Translations under genes and position numbers: made by a program | Part shown: piece after piece, positions 54,200 through 64,000 of the stretch | How the letters are laid out: each line of letters starts with the position of its first letter | Position numbering within the stretch: position 1 is the stretch's first letter | Notes under the pieces: model-generated | What the model was told of the DNA's origin: nothing | The model's input: the letters and a program-made list of their open reading frames with translations, nothing else | Databases searched by the model: none | Assembly (NCBI RefSeq): GCF_032362555.1 | Contig: NC_083511.1 | Coordinates: forward strand, 3,100,001 to 3,164,000 | From: Amyelois transitella | Lineage: Eukaryota > Arthropoda > Insecta > Lepidoptera > Pyralidae | DNA: 64,000 nucleotides | Direction: 5' to 3'

Positions 54200-56847
54200 G
54201 TGAAGATTTCTATTTGCTGTAACCTGCCGTTTTGTTTACTGATGAAACATGAAGCGATTCTCATCTGCAATTTTTGAACTTTGTTAGGATTTAATTTAGC
54301 ATCTGGTTAATACTCTGAACTAAAAATGGACCAAAATTTTGTTTTTAATTCAAATATACCACTGTGTAGTTAGGAGACAAATTATTCATGTACTAGTTGT
54401 TATTTTACTGATTTATAAATATCAGTGTATTTATATTAATTGTGGCCATAAATTAAGCATGGCTATTTTTTAATTATTGCAGAGGTATTATTACTCCATC
54501 CTAATTAAATAAAAAAAGTGCAAGTAGTAAATAAAATGTTTAATTTTCAAGAAAACATGGGGTCACTCTAAACTTCAAAATAGTACAGTTTTATACGACT
54601 TTACCCATTAGTGTCTGCTCTTTTTACCCAAATGTTAGACCAAACTTGCAGGTTTGGTTCGTATGAACAGGCATGCTACTCTGCAGGCGGCTGTATACAC
54701 AGTCGTGCAATTTAAATTGTAACCTGTGTAAATTATAAGATATTGTATTGAACGCGATAGTTTTTAAATTAAGAACGAAAGTGGTTTCAGAGGGCCTAAT
54801 TGATAGTATTGAATGATTTAAAACTTTTTAGTATCCCTTGTAGGACCAAGGTTTTAGAGGTAACGTTAGGGTAGAAATAATATGCAATAAAAGTGGATAT
54901 AAAATATTTTACGAGAATACTTCTTTAATTTTTTCCGCAAATAAAATCAGGAATGTTGTCCCAATATATGTATATATATATATTTTGTAATATTTATTAA
55001 AAGTTATATATTTGACCTAAAATATTTATTTATTTATGAACCATATAAAAATCAGTTGGTCCAATGCTGTGTAGGGTAGTTTAGTAATAAATTAAACAAA
55101 TAAGGTATGTTCTAAGAAATTAGGTTTAAGTCTTATGAAAAAATTAGGTAAAGTTGCATGAGGAGAAATTAAATAATTGTTGGAATTTAAGGCTTATATT
55201 ATCTCCAGTAGATATTACTAATATATGTAGAAACTTATTTTTAATAAGTGTTTTTTTTTTCTATTATCGCATATTTAAAAGTGGCTTTTACATTTTTCAA
55301 CCGCCCAGGGCTGCTCTCATTTGGAATAAATAATTTTATCTAAAACAAAGACGAATATATAAGAGATCTGTATTTGTAAATTGACGTCCGATGAAAATGC
55401 TGCAGTGTAGTTTGTTCTGCCGCTTCTTCTACACATGCGCTTTGGAATCGGTAGTAGTTATATTTAGATTTTAGTGATGTGACGTCAATAAGTATCAAAC
55501 CTTGTATCTAATTTTGAAAATAAATCTATTCTATTCTAAAATTATAAATTTTCTACATTAAATTACTAGATAATATTTAAAGTGATTTAATGATTTATAT
55601 CAAACGAGGGCAGCACTGTGCCGCTGAAAAATGTGAAATGTCTCTGAACCAAGAAATATAACTAGAAATTCGACTCTTTGACGTTGCCCAAAGTTAAAAG
55701 TTTTTGATTTGTTTGGTCAGGATATTTGGCTCTTATTTTTGTAATTGAAGTTCTCGTCTGAATACCATTATTTTTTTAAGTATATCTATTTGGTATCTGC
55801 ATATTGAATCTTTTGAAATTAAATTTTCATTAATTACACGAAAGATTTAAATAGAGAAATTAGATAGATAAATAAAACAGATTTTAAAATTAGATTCAGA
55901 AAAAAATCTTATTTAATAGTAGTACGGTTTCGGGTTCAAGCAATTATTTACTTTATCATCGTACATTCCTGATTGTATTTTTAGATATTGGCCCGAAAGG
56001 TCTTCAAAGATTTTAAGGTCAGTTGCCATCCCAGCAAAAAATGTTGGGATTTATTGATTTACTAGTTCTTCATTATTTGTCCTTTAGTCGTCTTCTGCAG
56101 AATTGAATCTTACCCTATATAATAATTAGTAAGCTGTTAATTAGAAATTCCTTATAAACAAAACTATTCTTGAGCTATTACCTCGATGTTATTTAAAAAA
56201 AGAAATACAGTCTAAAGTATTTTAATTGCAATATTTTGTATGGAAATATGAATGAATAACGAATGTAAATAGGAAATTATATACATAGTATTAAAATCTA
56301 ATCAGGGTACGAAGCATGTGCCAAATATTGATAACTAATAAGCTTGCTTACCATAGAAAAATATGGCGTCAATTAAATGTGACATCAATTAAATTATGAA
56401 TGTTATCGGCCTATAATATATAAGCTTGATTAAAATAGCTACGGTATGTTTAGATCGCTTCTTTTTTTCAATAATTGTCCTCGATAACAAGGCTTTATAT
56501 TTTTGTAAAAATATATTCTGTTTTACAGCAGTTTTTTTTTTGTAATTGTATTGAGATTTTAACGTTCGAGCGTTAAGAGCATCGGTTGTCGAGTGGTTAA
56601 TTGGGTACTAATTCTGTTGCGTCCGTGTAAATCATTTTTAATACAATCTTTCTTAATAAAAATGTAACTTACATAGGAAAGTTGAATAAGGTTGAATGCC
56701 AACCGATCTTCTTACGGTTATTGAATTAAGACACCTTGATTGATATTCATCCCATGGGATGAGTTGACCAACTGTTATTTTTATTTTTTATGTTTTGTCA
56801 ACTTATCCTAATTAAAAGAGAAACGTATTAAGTTACATTTAGTAAGC
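54200..56847. other. Intergenic, one LINE tail
   Basis: At about 55380-55540 a LINE-type 3' end is recognisable (gctgcagtgtagtttgttctgccgc; cttgtatctaattttgaaaat; ctattctattct). The rest is AT-rich with a short (tatata)n at 54967-54982. No gene is seen. Confidence 0.5.
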
Positions 56848-56984
56848 ACAGCTTGGCAAGAAGGTCGTGACAGTAATAGGGGCGCCACTGTCGTGTAATG
56901 TGATCACCCCATATACTGCGACAAAAATGATTTTGATAGATGGAGTATTTTTTAAAATATATTTAGTTTGTTATTCCCTCACCT

Positions 56985-57240
56985 TAAACCGTTAAATTTT
57001 GATGAAATTGGTACATGTAGTGAAGGAGTTTCTGGAATAACATATAGGCTTTTTATCCCATATTCATACGCGAGTATAGTCTCGAGGAGCAGCTAGTATA
57101 TTATAAATGCGAAAGTGTGCGAGGATGTAGATTTGTATGAATGAACGTTTGTTACTCTTTCACGCAATAACTACGGGATGGATTTTGATGAAATTTGGTA
57201 CACGGGTAACATCTGGAATACCACAGGATACTTAATCTAG
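56985..57240. repeat. RTE-type tail fragments
   Basis: Two adjacent pieces: aaattttgatgaaattggtac...agcagctagta (56990-57100), and ttataaatgcgaaagtgtgc...gatgaaatttggtacacggg (57101-57240). Confidence 0.6.
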
Positions 57241-57341
57241 ATAATTATCTAAACTCAGATGACGATGATTACCAGGTATAGAGAGCAAGTAATAAAACTA
57301 ACAAAATTTAAAGAATTAATTTATTTAATCAGAGTCTGAAG

Positions 57342-57943
57342 TCAGAAGACTTTCGTATAAACTTCAACACCAGAGAAGTGTTCTGTGTCTTGGCTCGTAC
57401 CTTCTCCAAAATTCTCAATCTCGTCTAGGTTAGAGGAATCGCTAATACTACTACTGTCATCTGGCAGGTTTATTACAAGTCTGTCTATGTCTTCGTAAAG
57501 CGTCTGCCCTCGTTCATAATATTCTTTATCTTTTTTCATGACATGGCTGTAAGAATTTCTCCACGCTTCGGCAGAAATAGACGCAAACGCTTGCTCAGCT
57601 GCTGCCTAGAATTTTTTTTTGCAAAAATGTAATAATATTAAATTTTTCCTAAAGCACTATAGAAAATTATAAAGTAAAAACTAACTAAATGTCAACATAA
57701 CCTCAAAATTTTATAAATTTTATTTCCCGTTTGAGAGTTATATTATGCATACAATACGTCAAATATTACGTGGTTGATTAAATAACATCACAACGTACCG
57801 GTCATTTCAGCTGTTCTTGTGTAAATATTGCTGATATCGGATAAAATCGTCCCAGCTTCGGATTTAGCTAAACAACGTTTGTAGACATGATATATAACTT
57901 CTCTACCGGAACTGCGAACTGTATTTCTTTTTCTATGAGACAT
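57342..57943 (-). pseudogene. Transposase N- and C-terminal exons, DDE core missing
   Basis: The exon from the ATG at 57943 reads MSHRKRNTVRSSGREVIYHV YKRC and onward, then TRTAEMTG at a gtacgt donor. This is a helix-turn-helix N-terminus seen in insect Tc1/IS630-like proteins. After an acceptor (attctag, 57607) the frame reads AAAEQAFASISAEAWRNSYSHV, EYYERGQTLYEDIDRLVINL and an acidic tail, the typical end of the same protein type. The catalytic domain that should lie between is absent, so the gene is a deletion derivative. Confidence 0.6.
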
Positions 57944-58124
57944 ATTTTATTTCTCACAAGTTAAAGTTGGTAAAACTTGGGAAAAAGCTCTAATAATCGT
58001 TCACTGAACACAGAAATGACGATGGACTGACACATCAAGTACCTACTCAGGTCACGTGACATAAACGAGTATTGCCTGTGTGCAAAAAATTTTGTTCCGT
58101 TTCAGGACATTCTTGCCAAGCTGT

Positions 58125-59319
58125 AACAGTGAGTATTACTGATGAATAAAAGTATTTCGGATCATGTAGAAACCTGTTTATTCAGGCAAAATGTGGATCT
58201 CTGATCCAAGCCTGAAGTCATAAAGTTCAGAAGTAAGTCTGTTTGTAAAGTTATCTGACTCTGTGAAGAAAAACAACAACATGTATGATTATATTACAGC
58301 GTTTGTCTAATTTTGTATTTTATTGCTTGCAATATCCTCGTTATGTTAACACGTTGTTCAAGTTTGTATGAAACATAGAAGTTCTACTTGCATTTGTTTT
58401 CAAAATGAAGTAATAAATTATCTTAAATCCTAATTTGGTCTTGATTTTTATTTTTAACCCTATCTTAAAACTTCTTGAACAATTTATGAGATTGGCTGCT
58501 ATCGTAAGTTATTGTGAATATTGTGTTATCAAAATATAAAAAAATCCAAGTAATGAAAACGTTTTTGAAAGGTGTAATTGTCTATCCCATCCGTAAAATA
58601 CTTTTTTGTATGTAGTTTTGTAACGCGTTTAATTTCGAACCGTCCGTGCAATTTTGATGAAATTTGGTGTATGGTATATATGGATATAAAGGAAAGGTTA
58701 CTTAAATTTTTTAAGTTTATTTTCAAAAATATATATGACTGTAGTACAGAAGTTTTTCAATAGGTGGCGCTGAAAATTATCGCGAGGTCTATTAATTATT
58801 ATCAGTAGTTCTATCATGGAACTCTCAGAATAAGTATATGGAACTACGAGTATACCATGGTACTAGTGTCAACGAACTGTTATATCAGCCGCTGGATTAA
58901 TAAATATTGTTTAGGATATCGGGTGAATGTTAATAGTTTTATAGTTTCTTAAAAAACATAACTTTATTTTAATATCATGTGTTTGATTTTGAGTTTCTAT
59001 TCTATTTATATCTAAAATATATTATTAAAAACTTGTCACTTTCTATTTCACTCAAAAAGCAACGAATAATTCTGTTTTCAATTCATTTAGGCCATCTCAA
59101 CATTGAATTATGTAAAACCTTTTCAGGTGAAAGGTAACGATGTTGCTTCCAGTGAATGGCTGATTAAATTAATGGAAAATATTACGGGTAATGTAATAGA
59201 TACTCTTTCAGAGGAAAGGACATTAAAATTAATTAAATTAAAAGGCGATCTACGTCTGCTTTTATTTACTTATCTGCTCTCTTGTGGCTTCTGTTTGGGG
59301 CTGTATTATAAGATTTGTT
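58125..59319. other. Intergenic, no gene seen
   Basis: It contains an unnamed repeat (58625-58800) related to 52390-52590. A plus-strand frame at 59103-59363 has no recognisable motif. Confidence 0.4.
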
Positions 59320-59592
59320 TTAAGACCAGTATAACTGTGTATGGTAAGAAAAGGACACTATAATTTTCTGTGGCACGAGCACTGCAGGAAAGTATTTGAG
59401 CCGGCGCGCAAACAGTGGTGAATTATAAAAGTTATCCATCCACACCGTATGACCTTTATTCTCAAGACCATGTAAAAGTCTTAAGACAATTGCCGGTGTG
59501 GATGCGTACAATGGGTCTTCTGGAAACTGGTGATGTGGAGACCGCTTATGAATCTCAAACCGCCATAAAACTTCATAAATCTTAATTCTCAC
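59320..59592 (-). pseudogene. piggyBac transposase fragment
   Basis: The frame reads KIYEVLWRFEIHKRSPHHQF, then AIVLRLLHGLENKGHTVWMD and NFYNSPLFARRLK. The WMDNFYNSP block holds the second catalytic Asp of piggyBac-type transposases. It is a different subfamily from the copy at 21367-23435. Only about 65 residues survive and no ends are visible. Confidence 0.8.
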
Positions 59593-61079
59593 TATTAGGA
59601 ATGAGTTGGTATATATCTAGTAATCTCCCTTTCCACATAAGAAGACTGGACCAGAGATATTTTTTGTTGTAAGTTATACATCGATTGAAACTTTTTGTTG
59701 AGATGCGCTAATACCGGTTTATTTTTCTTTTGGCTAGTTGAATACTATTTGTTAACTTACCGTTATTGACAGCCAACTCTATTTGCGGTGTATTTTAATA
59801 TTAAACGAGGAGGATGCAATATCGCTTTAGTATCCACGTAGTCTCTACATGGTGTTGTACACATAATCAGGAAAAAATATCTACACAATAATTCTAAAAT
59901 CCGAAATAATCCGAGGTTAAACAAAAGGTTGAACTATCATCAATCGAAAACCTTATTATTGCGTCTGCCTCGCCAGTTGCAACTAAAGCGATATAAAGTA
60001 CAAAAAAAGTGGAATGGACAAGACAAAGTCCTCCCGAGAGATAGTGAGGCCAGGTTCTGTGCAAACATTCATTCGCCACCCTACTTCAAACGACGTCTAT
60101 CTTTTAAAGGGAGGAGAAAATTATCTCGTGAATAAATTATATTTTTCCCCTTTTATGAAGACAGTTGAAGTGCATTTTCCATGTTTTTTTTTCTTGTTCG
60201 CTTCAGATCAAAGACATCGCGGGAATTCCGGCCGTGGCCCGTGACCCCGCAAAAATAAAATGAATAAAGAATTTAATGTGACTTGATGTCTGAGGATAAT
60301 AACGTTAAAGTGCTTTAGAATGTTTCTCTGGTTAAAGGTTGTTTGTTTTTACAATTCAATTTATTTAGTCTAATTCCCACTTTTTGAGGTTAATTCTTGC
60401 TTATTTTAATTTTTTCAAGAATGTCTGTCTTGAACAGATATCATTTCTAGGTATTTTTTCGGCTCTGGATGGACAAAAGTTACGCTACTAAGATATCTTT
60501 TTTTTAAACAGCCGACTTGATATCTAAATTGATAAAAGATTAAAATGAATGACAGACTGATTTCAACGCACAGCCCAAATCGTTGGGTCTAGAGTCTTGA
60601 AATTTGGCTTGTAGATTTTTTATTTGGTCTCGCGGTGCACCAAGTGAGGATTTTCCGAAATTCCCGCGGGAACGGGAATTATTGCTATTTTACTTTTTAC
60701 GCGGGCGGCGGAGGAGGTGGCGCAAAAGCCGCGGGAATCGCCCCCTCGTCTAGTATTTTTTTACATTATCTAAGTGAAAACCAAACAAATAAGTGTTCAA
60801 GAGGTTCTTTTTAGAAGATGTTTAAACATGACCGTGTGACCTTTCCACAGTATCAAATCTGTGACGTCAAACTTACGTTAACTAATTTACCTCAGGTCTA
60901 AAGCTAAGTTGGTAGCCTGTGTAGGAGGGAAACCTACCGCATTGTCTAGTTTTCAAACTAACTCCTGGTCCTTAGCGGGAGTCAATTAGTTGCAGAAGCC
61001 AAACATACGAGTATTGCCTAGGGATCTAACATGTCTTGGGTAGCTAGTAGTGTTGCCGCTCAATAATGCAACTATTGAT
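59593..61079. other. Intergenic with LINE-tail fragment
   Basis: At about 60541-60755 a GC-richer tail (ccgaaattcccgcgggaac; acgcgggcggcgg; tcgtctagta) matches the style of lepidopteran RTE-type ends. A frame at 60014-60244 is not recognised. Confidence 0.45.
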
Positions 61080-61370
61080 ATTCTATCGATACATACATAC
61101 ATACATATGGTCACGTCTATATCCCTTGTGGGTTAGACAGAGCCAATAGTCTTGAAAAGACTGATAGGCCACGCTCAGCTATTTGGCTTAATGATAGAAT
61201 TGAGATTCAAATAGTGACAGGTTGCTAGCCCATCACCTAAAAAAAGAATCCTAAGTTTGTAAGCCTATCCCTTAGTCGCCTTTAACGACATCCATAGGAA
61301 AGAGATGGAGTGGTCCGTCCTATTCTGTTTTGCACTGGTGCCGGGAACAACACGGCACATTCTATCGATA
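61080..61370 (-). repeat. SINE-1 copy with 12 bp target duplication
   Basis: The body is 61092-61358, duplication attctatcgata (61080-61091 and 61359-61370). It is full-length with a catacatacatac tail. Short SINE-1 tail fragments follow at 61445-61500 (plus). Confidence 0.9.
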
Positions 61371-61839
61371 CTCTGTCTATATTCTATCTAGACAACTATG
61401 TATCGATATTCTATCTTTCTATTTGATATTCTATATAGAGTTTAGGCTATGTCTATCCCGCAAGGGATAGAAACGTGTTTACATGTACGTACTTATGTAG
61501 AACATTTTTGAAAAGCTAGACCAACTAAATTGTATGCGGTAGTCAATACCTACGCAAAATTTTATGGCAACCAATGGCTCAATTTTTACCTGTACGATAC
61601 GAAACAAATCTATGTTTGTATGTTTGTAATCTTACATCTTCCAGGGGTTCTATTTGAAAAAGAATGTGACCGTGACCTTGTTGATTATTGACCGTTCCGA
61701 CTTTCCTTCTCGTCCATGTATCCATCCATACTAACAATTTACATCGGAAACTTTTTGCGGAGTTGATTTTTCACTAACCTTTGCTGTAAGACGCCTTTAC
61801 ATGTCTCTTTTGACCAAGGACCATAGATAAATATAAATA

Positions 61840-62128
61840 TATGCGGGACAAATTACACAGTTACACAGATTGAGTTAGCCTCGAAGTACTTGTGTAACGA
61901 GATACTAACGCAATGATACTTAATTGTATAATACTTATAAAGATTAATATCCATCAGATCAGAGAAAGTTTGTTTCTCATCATGCCCTGGCCGGGATTCT
62001 ATGACACAGAGAAGCGCACAACAGCTGAACGTCGCCTATCAGTTTTTTTAAAGACTTGTCTATCCCGCAAGGGCTACAGACGTGGTAATATGTATGTATG
62101 AGAGCGCTACCGCTGCGCTACAGAGGCC
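61840..62128 (-). repeat. SINE-2 copy interrupted by a SINE-1 tail
   Basis: SINE-2 runs from atgcgggacaaattacac to the head ctaccgctgcgctacagaggcc. A plus-strand SINE-1 3' fragment (about 62010-62100; cttgtctatcccgcaaggg ... atatgtatgtatg) is inserted next to its B box. Confidence 0.8.
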
Positions 62129-62408
62129 TCCAAGCAATCAAAATCCTATCTCATTAATAAAATAACTGCGAAAATTTATAAGGATGTGTAGATGTAAATA
62201 AAGGTAAGTTAAGTTTTGCAGTAGTAAAGTTTAGACTTTGGAATAACATAATAAGTTGAAATTTATAATTTGATCTTAATATACCTATCAAGCAAGTTGG
62301 TAAAAATTAGCCTTTTAAAAGCTATCTCGGCTGCGCTGTTCCCATTGTTCACGCGGACGTCGCGGATAATAACCAGTACTTAAACAACTATATATAATTA
62401 AAAAACCG

Positions 62409-62625
62409 TATAGTTCCCGGCACCTATAGAAAAAAGAATAGGACCAGTCCATCTCTTACCCATGGATGTCGTTAAAGGCGATTAAGGGATATGCTTATAA
62501 ATTGGGATTCTTTTGAATCTCAATTCTATCATTAAGCCAAATAGTTGAAGGTGGCCCAACAGTCTTTTCAAGACTGTTGGCTCTGTCTACCCCACAAGGG
62601 ATATAGACGTGACCATATGTATGTG
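62409..62625 (+). repeat. SINE-1 copy, plus orientation
   Basis: It starts ttcccggcacctatag and ends gatatagacgtgaccatatgtatgt, showing that the (ATGT) end is the 3' tail of the family. Confidence 0.85.
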
Positions 62626-62927
62626 CTTAAATAACAAAGTAATACTAATAAACAGCCATATGATCTGTTAATATAATTTTGATCAATACCTACAGCAATC
62701 AACAAAACCAACAACTATGCAAATTGGCCATATTGGGATTATCCATTGCGAGGCTATTATCCGATGTAAACGGAACGAGGTCTCAATACTCAATAGAGAT
62801 GCGTCCTGTCGATTCAGGCCACGATGAATGTCTATCGTAATATTGACAGATATGGGCAACAACTTTGATATATTTGTTTGTAATATCCTTATCGCAGTGG
62901 GAAGACCTAGACGAACGTATCTTGTAA

Positions 62928-63090
62928 GGACGTCCTGGTAAAGAGTCAGGTCAAGAGTACCCGAAACCGCCGAGCTTGCATGAAGAGAGTTATTAATGTG
63001 GATGAAGCGAAGGAAGTGTGCAGAGATCGTGGCAAGTGGAAAAATGTAGTCTCTGCCTACCCCTCCGGGAAAGAGTCGTGATTTTATGTT
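62928..63090 (+). repeat. LINE 3' end (DEAKEVCRDRGKW family)
   Basis: It is about 90 percent alike by eye to 39690-39840 (cgtcctggtaaagagtcagg ... ctccgggaaagagtcgtg), ending attttatgttatg. Confidence 0.8.
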
Positions 63091-63311
63091 ATGTTATCTT
63101 TATTGCATAGAAATTTACACAGTAACAAGAAAATAGAAATTATATTCCTATAGGCTTACATATTTGTTTGACGTGTGGTTTATTAAAGTAATGAGAGCGA
63201 TAAATTTATCATTCAATTTGCCTTTTTTTAAAAAATATATGATTTATCAATACTTATAGGGTTATAGGAATAACTCAGTGGTACTAGTAGGATAGATCGA
63301 ATTTGATTATC

Positions 63312-63565
63312 ATACATACATATAATCACGTATAACCCTGGCGTTGTAGATAGAGACAAGAGTTTTAAAAAGACTGAAAGGCCACGTTCAGCTGTTAGGT
63401 TTAATGATAAAATTGAGATTCACATAGTGACAGGTTGTTGGGCCATCGCCTTAAAGAGGAATCCCAAGTTTATAAGCATAGGCTTATAAACTTGGGATTA
63501 AGGGATACCCCTTAGTCGACTTTTACGATATCCATGGGAAAGAGATGGAGTCCTTATCTTTTCTA
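63312..63565 (-). repeat. Decayed SINE-1
   Basis: catacatacatataatcacg to tccatgggaaagagatgg, with a small internal inverted duplication (ataagcataggcttat) near 63470-63485. Confidence 0.75.
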
Positions 63566-64000
63566 TTGCGGCACTGCATTTTCTTAAGTTTTTGCATCAT
63601 CAGTTTCAATAATATGGTTTTATTTAAACAAGGAAAAAAAACGCGAATTCACCCATATACGACTAACAAAAAAGACCTTATATCGTCGTATTAATAATTA
63701 ACACATCAAAGGTCTACCCTTTGTCCTTTTCTCATCAAATTTAGGGGACAGGAATCTTTCACGGCATTTGGTTGATGTTAAAATTAGGCCTTTTTAAAGG
63801 GTAATAACATTCGGTTTTTGCCGGGCATCGCGATTTAGATCAAAGACTCGTCCGGGTCGGAATCCTATCGGTTGAATACGTACAGACCACGAATTTTGGA
63901 GAGTATAGAAGTATAGCTTGATAGGCTGACAAAGCGAGGATGATTCTTTCCTGCTTTCTTTTTCATTCATGCGTGTTCTTAGTTCCACTCCCGCTTCTAT
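63566..64000. other. Window end, no gene assigned
   Basis: A minus-strand frame at 63794-63988 (SVRIQPIGFRPGRVFDLNRD) is open but not recognised; it could be an exon or repeat debris. Confidence 0.3.

Larger units (their letters stand above)
56848..58124. mobile_element. Internally deleted DNA transposon with acagcttggcaagaa ends
   Basis: A 15 bp inverted repeat lies at 56848-56862 and 58110-58124. It contains the two ends of a transposase gene on the minus strand and one or two RTE-type tails (56985-57240). No clean target duplication is visible. Confidence 0.65.

Noticed and set aside
60014-60244. ORF with possible gag-like residues
   Set aside because: No domain recognised; composition changes at the GC-rich end suggest repeat debris.

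Overview
This window is AT-rich eukaryotic nuclear DNA from an insect, most likely a moth or butterfly. The evidence is one spliced animal host gene with GT-AG introns (SMYD5, positions 46657-50497), surrounded by insect-type DNA transposons, LINEs and two SINE families that I associate with lepidopteran genomes. There is no bacterial-style organisation: no operons, no Shine-Dalgarno sites, no CRISPR. Almost everything outside SMYD5 is transposable element (TE), much of it nested.

Layout. (1) 1-9088: two PIF/Harbinger elements. The first runs off the left edge and is split by a 4.2 kb element (566-4795) whose spliced gene carries a DGCGGQNKN motif. That element is called here 'Sola-like/DUF7869-type'; the family name is my inference. 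It in turn carries a SINE and an internally deleted pogo-type element. The second Harbinger (about 5853-9088) has an intact HARBI1-type transposase interlocked with a MADF-BESS gene. (2) 9089-20037: remnants of a THAP/P-element, an R1-like LINE tail, a third DGCxxQN-type element broken by a jockey-like LINE fragment, a gypsy gag/LTR remnant broken by an intact Mutator-like element (MULE), and a deleted hAT inside a SINE. (3) 20038-45763: one piggyBac element whose two ends, each next to TTAA, now lie 25.7 kb apart. It holds a mariner and a 21.7 kb hAT (hAT-A). hAT-A itself holds a second DGCGGQNKN element (with a full-length PHD-ORF1 LINE inside it), an intact hAT (hAT-B), an intact Tc1-like element, and a TIR-bounded SWIM/YqaJ element (with a hAT-type MITE and a tRNA-SINE inside). 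(4) 45768-50658: SMYD5, seven coding exons that sum exactly to an open frame of 384 aa, with SINE and LINE debris in its introns. (5) 50659-64000: a deleted copia with both LTRs and a target duplication, then mostly gene-poor sequence with decayed transposons, LINE tails and several SINE copies.

How the parts relate. The only host function visible is SMYD5. The other genes are transposases or retroelement proteins. Target-site duplications (TSDs) fix the order of many insertions: piggyBac, then hAT-A, then its passengers; Harbinger-1, then Sola-like-1, then pogo; gypsy, then MULE. Several mobile genes are open after simple intron removal (HARBI1-2, Sola-like-1, MULE, hAT-B, Tc1-like, LINE ORF1/ORF2), so part of this accumulation looks recent. 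Everything here was read by eye; family names rest on motif recognition and not on database searches.
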